64,000 bases of DNA from Deltaproteobacteria bacterium (GTDB lineage: Bacteria > Desulfobacterota > Desulfuromonadia > Desulfuromonadales > JAAYDE01). The translations under genes were made by a program, and so were the position numbers. This document shows positions 20,782-30,576 of the stretch, piece after piece. Every line of letters begins with the position of its first letter. Positions within the stretch are counted from its first letter, which is position 1. The notes under the pieces were generated by a model that did no database searches, was not told the origin of the DNA, and worked only from the letters and a program-made list of their open reading frames with translations. The stretch spans positions 1 to 64,000 of the forward strand of contig JAAYDE010000001.1 of assembly GCA_012729375.1 (NCBI GenBank), given 5' to 3'.

Positions 20782-22872
20782 ATGGCCGCTTTCGCCCTGA
20801 CCATTTTCCTCAGCGCCTTTCTGCTCTTCAGCGTCCAGCCCCTGATGGGGCGTTACCTTCTCCCCTGGTATGGCGGCGCCGCCGCGGTGTGGACCGCCTG
20901 CATGCTCTTTTTCCAGGTTTTTCTTTTGGGCGGCTATGGCTACGCTCACTGGCTGAGCGGTATCAAGCCCGGACGCCAAAACCGTCTGCATATATTTTTC
21001 CTGGTTGTCTCCCTGCTTGTGCTGCCCGTCGTTCCTTCCTATGAACTGGTAGCCCAAAACCAACAGGTTGCCGCCCCCCTGCAAATCTGGCTGACCCTGG
21101 GCTTTACTATCGGTCTGCCCTTTTTCCTTTTGGCCGCCACCGCCCCCCTGGTCCAGAGCCGTTTCAGCCACGCTTTCCCCGCCAGCTCTCCCTATCGCCT
21201 CTATGCACTGTCCAACGGCGGCTCCCTGTTGGCGTTGATTTCCTATCCGCTGGTGACGGAACCGTTGCTCACCCTGGCCGCCCAGTCCCGGGTATGGAGC
21301 GGCGGCTACCTTCTCTTTGTCCTGGCCTGCGGATTCTGTCTGCTGCGCTATTCCCCCGCCGAACCTCCCCCCTACCCCGACGGAGTGCGGCAGGGCATTG
21401 CCGCCGCGGAGCAACCCCGTTGCGCCGCCATCCTTCTCTGGCTGCTACTGTCCGCCCTCGGCTCGGCCATGCTGCTGACGACCACCAACCAGCTCTGCCA
21501 GGAGGTGGCCTCCGTCCCCTTCCTCTGGGTGCTTCCCCTGACCCTGTATCTGCTCTCCTTCATCCTCACCTTTGAATCGGAGCGCTGGTACCAGCGTTCC
21601 CTGTGGGCGGCAGGCCTGGTTCTTCTCACCCCTTTGGGCTGGTACGCGTTTTATGCCGGCCCCCAATTCCCCCTCTGGGCGCAACTGGTCCTCTACCCCG
21701 CTCTGCTCTTCGTTGCCTGCATGATTTGCCACGGCGAATTGTACCAGGAACGGCCGGCGGCCTCCCATCTCACCCTCTTCTACCTGTGCCTGGCCCTGGG
21801 CGGAGCACTGGGCGGGCTTTTCGTCAGCCTCGCCGCGCCCCTGCTCTTCACCACCTTTCTGGAATACGAGATCGTCCTCATCGCCGTCTGCGCCGCCGCT
21901 CTCATCCTCTGGCGCCGGCAGGGCGCCTGGCGCATCGACCGTCGGCTGCCCCTGTTCTGGATTGGGTTCATTCTGGCCGGCTGCGTTGTCGCCTTCCCGG
22001 TGATCAAAATCAAGAATCTTGTGCAAGGGGATCAGGGGGTCGTGGAAACAAGCCGCAACTTTTACGGCACCTTGACGGTGCGCAGTGGACAGGAAGAAAA
22101 CGGCCCCGCCACAACCCTGGTCAACGGCCGCATCATGCACGGCTTTCAGTACCAGGACGAGGAGCGGCGCCTGCGGCCCACCGCCTATTACGCCTACGGC
22201 AGCCCGGCCCATCTCCCCTTCACTCTTCATGGCGCAAAAGCCGCAGGGGAGGAACCCATCCCGCCGCGCCGGATAGGGGTCATCGGCACCGGCATCGGCA
22301 CTCTGGCCGCCTACGGTCTGCCCGGGGATCTTTTCCGCTTCTATGAGATCAACCCCCAGGTCATCGAAGCCGCCCGCCGCCACTTCAGTTTTCTGGAGGA
22401 TTCCCGGGCGCAGGTAGAGATCGTCGTCGGCGACGGCCGCCTCGCTCTGGAGAAGGAGCTCCGGCAAAACGGCTCCCATCGCTTCGACATCCTGTTCATC
22501 GATGCCTTCACCAGCGATGCCATTCCCCTTCACCTGCTGACCGAAGAGAGCTTCCGAATCTACCTCGAGCATCTCCACCCCGACGGCGTTCTGCTCTTCC
22601 ATGTCACCAACCGCTTCGTGGATCTCGCCCCGCTGGTCCGCGGCGTGGCCGAGAAAGCCGGCCGTCAGGCCGTTCGCCTGACCGCCGCCAAGGATAAGGG
22701 GGCGGACCGCGCCTTCTCCCGCTGGGTAGCGGTGACCGGCAACCGGGAGACGGCGGAAAGCCTGCGCCTGGCGCCCCAGCATGAACCCTGGCAGACGAAG
22801 GATCCGCCGCCGCTCGTTTTCAGCGACGACTTCTCCAGCCTTTTCAGGATACTGAAACTCGGACTCATCTGA
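20782..22872 (+). CDS. Membrane-fused spermidine-synthase-like protein
   Basis: Multi-TM N-terminus plus methyltransferase-like C-terminal half (IGVIGTGIGTLAAYGLPGDLFRFYEINPQVIEAARRHF, DILFIDAFTSDAIPLHLLTEESFRIYLEHL). Confidence 0.85.
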   Translation: MAAFALTIFLSAFLLFSVQPLMGRYLLPWYGGAAAVWTACMLFFQVFLLGGYGYAHWLSGIKPGRQNRLHIFFLVVSLLVLPVVPSYELVAQNQQVAAPLQIWLTLGFTIGLPFFLLAATAPLVQSRFSHAFPASSPYRLYALSNGGSLLALISYPLVTEPLLTLAAQSRVWSGGYLLFVLACGFCLLRYSPAEPPPYPDGVRQGIAAAEQPRCAAILLWLLLSALGSAMLLTTTNQLCQEVASVPFLWVLPLTLYLLSFILTFESERWYQRSLWAAGLVLLTPLGWYAFYAGPQFPLWAQLVLYPALLFVACMICHGELYQERPAASHLTLFYLCLALGGALGGLFVSLAAPLLFTTFLEYEIVLIAVCAAALILWRRQGAWRIDRRLPLFWIGFILAGCVVAFPVIKIKNLVQGDQGVVETSRNFYGTLTVRSGQEENGPATTLVNGRIMHGFQYQDEERRLRPTAYYAYGSPAHLPFTLHGAKAAGEEPIPPRRIGVIGTGIGTLAAYGLPGDLFRFYEINPQVIEAARRHFSFLEDSRAQVEIVVGDGRLALEKELRQNGSHRFDILFIDAFTSDAIPLHLLTEESFRIYLEHLHPDGVLLFHVTNRFVDLAPLVRGVAEKAGRQAVRLTAAKDKGADRAFSRWVAVTGNRETAESLRLAPQHEPWQTKDPPPLVFSDDFSSLFRILKLGLI

Positions 22873-23015
22873 GCGCAGGGGAAGAAAAGCTTTCGAAGAG
22901 ACTATGGGGGGCCAGGGGCGGGGCAAAAAATGAAAAAAAAAGCCAACGCCCCCTTCTTTTCAGGAGAGCCGTTCGCATGGATAAACACACTGCCTGAAAA
23001 AAAGTCTCAGGCCCG

Positions 23016-23135
23016 GCAAGCTGTTGAAAAACCAAACCCTGTCGCCTTGGACAAGGCGTGCGGATTTTTAAAAAAAGCTTTGACGACCCCGGCAACACAG
23101 CACAGGGGTCAAGACACAGCTTTTCAGCAGCCGGC
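23016..23135. repeat. Structured intergenic element with imperfect terminal inverted repeats and nested hairpins
   Basis: GCTGTTGAAAA (left) vs TTTTCAGCAGC (right); internal CGCCTTG-GA-CAAGGCG and GACCCC...GGGGTC. Confidence 0.45.
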
Positions 23136-23707
23136 TAGGGGGTCCCCGTCATCGGGCCGATAGTCAGAATCGGCGCGGCTTCGATGCCCCCGGCATTCAT
23201 CAGCCGAACCAGATGATCCAAGGCTTCGGCGATGTTAATCTGCTCGTCGTCGGGCAATTCCCTGAGGGCCGAAGCCAGAATGCCATGGATGGGGGAAGGC
23301 GCTTTTTCGGAAAGCCTTATACCGCCATCGGTAATGGCGATCTCCACCAAACGGCGGTCTTTCTTGCTGCGGTGGCGTTCCACGAGGCCCTTTTCTTCCA
23401 GGCGGTCGACAATGCCGACAACCGTTCCGGGGCTGAGGAAAACCGCCTCGGCCAACCGGGTCACCGAAATGGGACTTTTATCGCGAATCACCAGCAGGCA
23501 GGCCAACTGCGGTCCGGTGATCTGAAAATCATGGTCCAGTTTGCGGGAGTGAACCTCCACGGCGCGAATGATCTGGCGCAGGGATTTGAGTATGCGCAGT
23601 TCGTACTGGTCGGCGGGGATGGGAGGCACGGCCAGGACGGCGGCAAGTTCGCCCCCGGCCATCCCCAAGTCATGGGGGTCAGGCTTCCTCTCTTTGTTTT
23701 CTTCCAC
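23135..23707 (-). CDS. MarR-family transcriptional regulator
   Basis: QLACLLVIRDKSPISVTRLAEAVFLSPGTVVGIVDRLEEKGLVERHRSKKDRRLVEIAITDGG wHTH. Confidence 0.9.
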   Translation of the reverse strand: MEENKERKPDPHDLGMAGGELAAVLAVPPIPADQYELRILKSLRQIIRAVEVHSRKLDHDFQITGPQLACLLVIRDKSPISVTRLAEAVFLSPGTVVGIVDRLEEKGLVERHRSKKDRRLVEIAITDGGIRLSEKAPSPIHGILASALRELPDDEQINIAEALDHLVRLMNAGGIEAAPILTIGPMTGTP

Positions 23708-23882
23708 AGCTGTTTTCTCCTTTCCTCATTGTTATGACGCCTCAACCTCACAACCAGGAATATTTCACCAAGAAAGAAACTAAATTTCTAACATAGTAGA
23801 CTTTTTTTAAAAAAAATCCATAGGCCGGCAGGGAAATATTTCCGCCCCCTCTTCCCCATCCGGCAGACAGAACCTACTTCCT

Positions 23883-26633
23883 TCACGCCTCCATTCCCGT
23901 GCGCGCACCAAGGAAGTCAACAAATTCAGAGGGCGGCAAGGCTTGGCTGCAGAAAAAACCCTGGTACTGGTCGCAGCGGTGGCGATCCAACAAAGCGAGT
24001 TGTTCACTAGTTTCCACCCCCTCGGCCAAGGTTTTGATACCCAGATTGTGGGCCATATGGATCATGGTGACGACCAGGCTCAAATCATTGGGGTCATGGA
24101 CGATGTCGCGAATGAAGGATTTGTCTATCTTGACCTTGTCGACCTGAAACATTTTCAGATAACTGAGACTGGAGTAACCTGTGCCGAAATCGTCCAGATG
24201 AAATTCAACACCGAGTTTTTTTAGTTTAAGTATTTTTTCACGAAGCAGGTCCTGCTCCTTCATGAAAACCGATTCGGTCAGTTCAAAAGCGAGAACGCCG
24301 TCCCCCAACCCATTCCGGGCCATCTCCCTTTCCGCCCCGATGAAAAAGCTTTCGTCAAACAGTTGCGCCGTCGACAGATTGATCGAAATGACCAGATCGG
24401 CGATTCCGGCCTCCCGCCAGCTCCGCAATTGACGGCAGACCTCTCCGATCACCCACTGACCGATGGCGATGATCATACCGCTGTCCTCGGCCACCGGAAT
24501 GAAAAGGTCCGGCAAGATCAGACCTTGATCGGGGTGATGCCAGCGCAACAGCGCCTCGGCGCCAACCACCCGGCCATCGGCCAAGTCGATCTGGGGCTGG
24601 TAATAAAGGGAAAGTTCCCTGTTGTCGAGGGCGTGACGGAGACCATTTTCCAGAAACATACGGTAGCGGACCCGGTTATCCATCTCCTTCCGATAGAACT
24701 GGAAATTGCTGCTGCCCATTTCCTTGGCATGGTACATGGCGTTGTCGGCGTTTTTAAAGAGCTGATGGATATTGCCCCCATCGTCTGGATAGACGCTGAC
24801 ACCGATGCTGGCGGTAATCTTGAAGGATTTCCCGTCGAGAACAAAGGGGTCGACGAAAAGATCCTGGATCTTGCAAACCGCCGCCGTGAGAGCCTCCATG
24901 TCCTTGATATCGGTGAGCATGATCAAAAACTCATCGCCTCCGGGACGGCAGACCAGATCGGTTACGCGGACAAAGCCGAGGAGACGGATCGCTATCTGAC
25001 AAAGCAATTCGTCGCCGGCCGGGTGCCCGAAGGTATCGTTGACCAGTTTGAAACGATCAAGATCGATCAGGCAAAGGCCGATGCGCGCCTTGTTCCGGAA
25101 CGCCCGGCCCATTTCCTGATTGAATCGCTCCTTCAGGTGACCGCGGTTGGAGAGACCGGTCAAAGGATCATGAAAGGCGAGAAAATTCAATCTCTTCTGC
25201 AGCCTTTTCTGTTCGGTGACATCCATGAGAATGGAAATGGTGCCGCTGATCCGATTTTCCCCCTCCCGGACCGGCGAAGCAAAGAGCAGGGCAGAAATGG
25301 GCACTCCGTCACGCCGAACCGGCTCATGCTCAACCCCGAGGATCGATTCTCCGGCGAGAAGCCGCTGTTTGAACTCCTCGGCGATGGCTTGCTTGCCGTC
25401 GACAACAATCGGCAGGGTTTGCCCCACGACCTCCTCTTCCCGCCAGCCGAACATCTCCTCCGCGGCCGGGTTCCAAAGGGTGACCTTGCTTTCCCTGTCG
25501 AGGGCGAAAAGGGGCAGAGGGGAGGCCCGGTAAATGGCCTCGAGGGTGCTGGTGGTTCGCATCAGCCGGGTTTCGGCCTCTTTGCGCCGGGTCACGTCCT
25601 GCAGGGCACCGAGAACCATCCGCCGCTCGGCATCGTACTCCGCCATGGTATGGATGGCGACCACGGCGCCATCGGAGGGACGGCGGATTCGATAGTCGAT
25701 TTCATAAGGTTTCCCCTCCTCGACAAGGGCCCGCAGGGCATCGGCCAGCATCGTCCGGTATTCCGGCAGGGCGATTTCCCGCACTTCGGAAATGGTCCAT
25801 AGGCGCCCCATGGGCAACCCGTAAATACGATGGGCTTCCTCCGATGCGGTTACCGTGCCCCGGACCATATCGAATTCCCAGCTTCCCACCTGGGCGATAC
25901 GCTGGGCGCGCCGGAAACGGGCTTCGCTTTCCCGCAGGGCCGCCTCGAACTGACAGCGCTGGGTGACGTCGAGAATCAACCCTTCGAGAATGACCTCCTC
26001 CTGGGTCGGCCCATCCACCACCCGGCCCTGCTCCCAGACCCAACGTTCATCACCTTCCTTGCGCCGAATGCGGTATTCGAACTGGAACGGGGTGCGGTTG
26101 CGGATCGTCGTCTGGGTATCCTCCCAGACCATTTGACAGTCGTCGGGATGGATGATACCTCCGTAGGTAACGATGCCTCCCGGCATCATTTCGGCAACTT
26201 CATAGCCGGTCAGGCGGCGGCAGCCGTCACTGATGAAAAGCATTTTCCAATCCGGGTCGTTACAACAGCGGTAAGCCATCCCCGGCAGATTGTCGAGCAG
26301 CGTCATCATCTCACGCCGCGATTCCGCCAATTTTTTCTCGATTGTTTCACCAGAGCTGCTTTCGCAAGCGCTTTCCGGTTCAGAGGAAGGAAGGCCTATT
26401 TCCGTCTCCTTGTTGTTTCGGCCGGCCACCAATCTGCCGATACCGATCCCGCACAGGGCGGCAAAAAGGGCGCCGGCCAAACGACGGACAAGCTGGGGAA
26501 AAGCAACGTCAGCCGTCAAAGAGCAGAAAAAGGTTTTCTTTTCAGAAAAATGAAAATCAAGAGCAGCATCCACCATCCAGAAAAGGATTCCCAGCCCCAG
26601 ACATGCCAGGAATATCCGCTGTTTCGATTTCAT
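23883..26633 (-). CDS. Membrane PAS-GGDEF-EAL protein (cyclic-di-GMP turnover)
   Basis: Two N-terminal TM segments, PAS repeats, intact RPGGDEFLIML and GAEALLRWHHP, DDFGTGYSSLSYLK. Confidence 0.93.
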   Translation of the reverse strand: MKSKQRIFLACLGLGILFWMVDAALDFHFSEKKTFFCSLTADVAFPQLVRRLAGALFAALCGIGIGRLVAGRNNKETEIGLPSSEPESACESSSGETIEKKLAESRREMMTLLDNLPGMAYRCCNDPDWKMLFISDGCRRLTGYEVAEMMPGGIVTYGGIIHPDDCQMVWEDTQTTIRNRTPFQFEYRIRRKEGDERWVWEQGRVVDGPTQEEVILEGLILDVTQRCQFEAALRESEARFRRAQRIAQVGSWEFDMVRGTVTASEEAHRIYGLPMGRLWTISEVREIALPEYRTMLADALRALVEEGKPYEIDYRIRRPSDGAVVAIHTMAEYDAERRMVLGALQDVTRRKEAETRLMRTTSTLEAIYRASPLPLFALDRESKVTLWNPAAEEMFGWREEEVVGQTLPIVVDGKQAIAEEFKQRLLAGESILGVEHEPVRRDGVPISALLFASPVREGENRISGTISILMDVTEQKRLQKRLNFLAFHDPLTGLSNRGHLKERFNQEMGRAFRNKARIGLCLIDLDRFKLVNDTFGHPAGDELLCQIAIRLLGFVRVTDLVCRPGGDEFLIMLTDIKDMEALTAAVCKIQDLFVDPFVLDGKSFKITASIGVSVYPDDGGNIHQLFKNADNAMYHAKEMGSSNFQFYRKEMDNRVRYRMFLENGLRHALDNRELSLYYQPQIDLADGRVVGAEALLRWHHPDQGLILPDLFIPVAEDSGMIIAIGQWVIGEVCRQLRSWREAGIADLVISINLSTAQLFDESFFIGAEREMARNGLGDGVLAFELTESVFMKEQDLLREKILKLKKLGVEFHLDDFGTGYSSLSYLKMFQVDKVKIDKSFIRDIVHDPNDLSLVVTMIHMAHNLGIKTLAEGVETSEQLALLDRHRCDQYQGFFCSQALPPSEFVDFLGARTGMEA

Positions 26634-26819
26634 AAACCTAGCCTTAGACAGAAAAGCCCTTGCTCTGGGTTCACAAAAATTTCTGCCCGCAAAAACCGCG
26701 GGGAGTCCGGCCAAAGGGGCCAGGCATTAAAAAATAAAAAACCTTTCCAAAAAAGGCGCATATCTTGCAGAGTTTAGATCGGCAAGGCACTTCAAAAACG
26801 GGAGTTTCATTCTTCGGTC

Positions 26820-26858
26820 ACCCCCGGTGTTTTCCCTCCTTCACCGGGGGTTTTTTTG
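26820..26858 (+). terminator. Orphan rho-independent terminator on + strand
   Basis: CCCCCGGTG ttttccctcctt CACCGGGGG TTTTTTT; both neighbouring CDSs are on the - strand. Confidence 0.7.
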
Positions 26859-27002
26859 TCAAAAACTTTAGTTGGTTATCAAAAACCACCCTGTTTTTGC
26901 CGGGGATATCCGACAGAAAACCGCCGCCTTGGTGACGCCGGCCATTGTGGCATTTTTTCATCGGATTCTCCACCATGGGGAAAAAAACCAACAGCCCCGA
27001 AA

Positions 27003-27040
27003 AATAAAAAAATGGGAGGGGACAAGCTTCCCTCCCAGCG
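27003..27040 (-). terminator. Terminator of the Cache-like gene
   Basis: Minus strand TGGGAGGG aagcttgtc CCCTCCCA TTTTTTTATTTT. Confidence 0.8.
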
Positions 27041-27111
27041 CTTCGAGTTCCTGGTAAATTCAACATTGACCTACCCTGCGGCCGAACCGGAAACCTCCGG
27101 ATGGTCATCCG

Positions 27112-27705
27112 TTATTTGAGCTGGTCCGCAGGAATAAGCCAAAATTTGTCCATGTCGACACCAAAGATGAGTACCCCGATGGCCTTATCCCCTTCAATGA
27201 CGGGCACGGAGACGTGGGCCAGAAAGGCTTTGGTGCTGCGGTCGAACTTGACATCGTCGACAAATACGGTACCTACCCCGCTGTCAAAGGATTTCTTGAA
27301 TTTGGCTTCATCCCCCTGCCAGTAGTCGGAAGTCTTTTCCGACATGGCGACGTTGGCCCCCTGGTTGTCCACCAAAAAAATCTCACGCAAAAACGGGTAT
27401 TTATCTCGCAGCTCAATGAGATACTTGCCGGCCGCCGAAGTCATCATTCCCTTCATGAAATCGTCAACCCCCGCCGTGCCTAGCCATTTATCGTCGATTT
27501 TTTTGATCTGGTCGAGAGATTTCCCTTTGGCGTTTTCAGCTTTAACGGCATCCACGACTATCTTGTCCGCGGCATACTGAATCAGCTTGGTGTTGGCGTA
27601 ATTGGTAACCTTCTGGATCGGCGTCTCAGCCCGGGACAGGGGTGCCCCCATCAGCAGAACGGCAAAAAAACTGAGCAGGCAGAGGCAAGAACTCGCTTTC
27701 TTCAT
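27112..27705 (-). CDS. Exported stand-alone PDC/Cache-like sensor domain protein
   Basis: Signal peptide MKKASSCLCLLSFFAVLLMGAPLSRAE; REIFLVDNQGANVAMSEKTSDYWQGDEAKFKKSF..; VSVPVIEGDKAIGVLIFGVDMD. Confidence 0.7.
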   Translation of the reverse strand: MKKASSCLCLLSFFAVLLMGAPLSRAETPIQKVTNYANTKLIQYAADKIVVDAVKAENAKGKSLDQIKKIDDKWLGTAGVDDFMKGMMTSAAGKYLIELRDKYPFLREIFLVDNQGANVAMSEKTSDYWQGDEAKFKKSFDSGVGTVFVDDVKFDRSTKAFLAHVSVPVIEGDKAIGVLIFGVDMDKFWLIPADQLK

Positions 27706-27904
27706 GAATCTTTCTCCTTTTTTTCCAGTTGACGGAAACAGAACAATGTGCGGCATAAAGACATCGAGCCACAATCACCTGAATTATTCAGCTGTAATTA
27801 AATGAACTTCTTCGCCCGCTTTCCTATGCAAGGTTGCGGCCAACTAAAACAAAAAAATCCTTCCGTCATCTAAATTCTTCGATGGCAGCCCCGCCGAGGC
27901 AAGA

Positions 27905-30301
27905 TCAATCGACCTCCAAATCCTTCTTCCACCGAGAATTGCCCACGTAATCCAGGCCGGCGGTCCGCTTGAGGATCTGGTTCTTCAGCAGGCGCAGCAC
28001 CTCCCGCCGGTCGAGCAAACCCACCAACAGGTTGTCATCATCCGTTACCGGCAGGTAACGGATTCCGTCCTGCTCATAGAAGGGAAGAACCTCGCCGAGG
28101 CTCAGATCCGGAGTCACCACAGGGTGATTGATGTCGGCCACATCGCCGGCGATTACAAATTTGTCGACATCCTCCTCCAGAAAGAGGGATTTCATCTGGT
28201 CGAGGGCGATGCTTCCCCGATAACGCCCGTCCTTGGCCCGCACCGGGAAGAAGATGTGGTCGCTCTCCTTGAATTTAGCCAGGATGCCGGAAACCGGGGT
28301 GTCTTCATCGATGACATCCAGTTCCTTGGCCATGGCGGCGGATACGGGGAAGGGTGCCAACAGATCAGCCTCCATCTCACCGAGGGCATTGAACCCACCG
28401 CTGACCTTCTCGGCGGGATAGGGCTCCTGGCTCTCATAGATTTTAAACGGCCCGGAAAGGGCGTAGCCTACCGCGCTGCCGACAAAAACCGGCAGGATGA
28501 CGCTGAAATTGCGCGTCGCTTCCATAAGCAGAATGGGCAGGGAAAAAGGAACCTTGCCCACAGCGGAAAACAGGGCCGCCATCCCGATCACCGCATAAAG
28601 ACCCATGGGATTGCCGACGGGGAAAAGGGATTCGAACACAAGACCCAGGAAAGCACCCATCATGCAGCCGATGTAGAGGCTGGGCGCCAGCACCCCCCCC
28701 GCTCCTCCGCTGGCCACGGTAAAAGCGGTGCCGATGATCTTGCCGAAACAGAGAAGCAGCAGAAACCATATCCCGTAATAGCCTTCGATGGCCTCCTGCA
28801 TGGCTCCGTATCCCAACCCCCAGAGCTGCATGCCGATCATGGCGATGAGACAACCATGGAGCAGGCCGCCGATCCCGGGCTTGACCCAGTCGGGCAGTTT
28901 GGAAGCGCGGGCGATGTGGAAAACCTTGTAGAAAAAACGCACGTAAAACCAGCCCACGAGAGAACTGGCTATCCCCGCAGCGACAGCGAATATCAGGTTA
29001 TAGAGGCCGAACTGCCACACGGATTCCATATGGAAGAGGGCTTCAAAACCGTAAAAGTAGCTGAAAACAAGGTAGGAAATGGTGGCGGAAAAAAGCGCCG
29101 GCAAGATGCTTTTGGCCTCCATGCCGTGCTCATAGAGAACTTCGCAGACAAAGAGCGCCCCGCCGACGGGAGCCCGGAAAATGGCCGCCAGACCGGCGGA
29201 GGCGCCGCACATGGCCAGCAGGCGGAAGTCGCGCCGGCCCAATTTGACACCGAGAAACTTGTCGAGGCGCAGGAACTGGAGGAAACGGGCCGCTATGGCC
29301 CCAAGACCAGTGCCGATATAGGCAGTGGGGCACTCCTTGCCGCAACTTCCTCCCGAGCCGATGGTGATGGCCGCCGCGGTGATCAGCAGAAAGGGGGTTT
29401 TTGACTTGACAGCTCCGTCATGCTGGACGCACTCCACATAACCGTCGGTGGCACAAGGAACATCAAAGGGGAGACCGCCATGGTACTTGACCAGGCCGCA
29501 GAGAATTCCGCCGAGGGCGGGCACCAAGGCAACCAGCCAGGGATAGGGTGTGGAATTGACCATTTCCACCAGTTTCTCGAACCCCCCCATGCTGGTGTCG
29601 ATGGCCCAGTTGAACAGAATGGCCCCCAGACCGCCGACCACCCCCGAAGAAACGGTGAGCAGCAGCAGTTTTTTCCAGAGGGTGGCGGAAATACGTAACT
29701 GGCCCAGGAAAAAGGCGAAATCCCGCATGATCGGATTGTCAAGAAACCACCGCCAGCGGCGATCCTTGCCGGCGATTCCCGGGCGCCTTGCCGCGCCCGA
29801 GGCGGAATCGATTTCCCCGTCGGGATCGGCAAAAACCTTTTCCAGTTCATGGGTGAACCCCTTCCGGTGCAAAAGGGCGCGGATGATCTGTTCCGCCGAA
29901 CCGGCTTCGAGAATCGTCTCCCGTAAAGCGGGCTCCTCCAGGATAGCCCGCAGACGGGCCAGCAACCGAAAGGTCAGTTTGCCTTTGCTGAGCACCATGA
30001 ATACAAGATGGACCGGATCTTTCAGCGGATCGGAAACGGCAAGGCCCCTTGTGGAGCGGCCGATCAGCACCATCGGCCGACGGGCGGCGGTGGTTTGGGC
30101 ATGGGGCAGAGCGATTCCGTTATCGAGGGCGGTGCTGCGCATCCGCTCACGGGCAATGACACTGTCGATCAGCGCCTGCAGATCGAGGTCGGGGTTTTTA
30201 CCTGCGGTCTCCTGCAGGATTTCCACAACCGCCTCATCGAGGGTCTGCGACGTCAGGTCCGCAACCACATGGTCGGTTCGCAAAAAGCGGGTATAGGGCA
30301 T
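27905..30301 (-). CDS. ClC-family chloride channel/transporter with N-terminal PTS EIIA-like domain and C-terminal CBS domains
   Basis: ALDNGIALPHAQT EIIA-type histidine motif; ClC motifs GSGGSCGKECPTAYIG and GGAGGVLAPSLYIG; two CBS-like segments. Confidence 0.9.
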   Translation of the reverse strand: MPYTRFLRTDHVVADLTSQTLDEAVVEILQETAGKNPDLDLQALIDSVIARERMRSTALDNGIALPHAQTTAARRPMVLIGRSTRGLAVSDPLKDPVHLVFMVLSKGKLTFRLLARLRAILEEPALRETILEAGSAEQIIRALLHRKGFTHELEKVFADPDGEIDSASGAARRPGIAGKDRRWRWFLDNPIMRDFAFFLGQLRISATLWKKLLLLTVSSGVVGGLGAILFNWAIDTSMGGFEKLVEMVNSTPYPWLVALVPALGGILCGLVKYHGGLPFDVPCATDGYVECVQHDGAVKSKTPFLLITAAAITIGSGGSCGKECPTAYIGTGLGAIAARFLQFLRLDKFLGVKLGRRDFRLLAMCGASAGLAAIFRAPVGGALFVCEVLYEHGMEAKSILPALFSATISYLVFSYFYGFEALFHMESVWQFGLYNLIFAVAAGIASSLVGWFYVRFFYKVFHIARASKLPDWVKPGIGGLLHGCLIAMIGMQLWGLGYGAMQEAIEGYYGIWFLLLLCFGKIIGTAFTVASGGAGGVLAPSLYIGCMMGAFLGLVFESLFPVGNPMGLYAVIGMAALFSAVGKVPFSLPILLMEATRNFSVILPVFVGSAVGYALSGPFKIYESQEPYPAEKVSGGFNALGEMEADLLAPFPVSAAMAKELDVIDEDTPVSGILAKFKESDHIFFPVRAKDGRYRGSIALDQMKSLFLEEDVDKFVIAGDVADINHPVVTPDLSLGEVLPFYEQDGIRYLPVTDDDNLLVGLLDRREVLRLLKNQILKRTAGLDYVGNSRWKKDLEVD

Positions 30302-30513
30302 GGAATCAATCTCCTTAACTGACAGGGATTTGGGCAGGAGGAGAGTGAAACGAAGAAAAACGACAACACCGCTGGGGGAGATATCATCCGCGGCGTACCG
30401 ACAGCTCCTCCCGCCGCTTTTCCGACCCTGGGGTCAAAGCCGGTTTCCCTGTATACAATAGCCCTTAACCCGGCGTCAAGAATTAGGGCAAACAAAATCC
30501 GCCGCGGCAAAAA

Positions 30514-30539
30514 GATAAAAAAACCGGCACGGCCGGCTA
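30514..30539 (-). terminator. Terminator downstream of the DUF1127 gene
   Basis: Minus strand AGCCGGC cgt GCCGGTT TTTTTATCTTTTT. Confidence 0.65.
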
Positions 30540-30576
30540 TGGGAAGGAAGGAGACAGGAAAGGAGGGTCAGGGATT

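Noticed and set aside
26634-26860. GEMM-type c-di-GMP riboswitch upstream of the GGDEF-EAL gene
   Set aside because: Consensus aptamer core not found; the only strong structure is a + strand terminator in the wrong orientation
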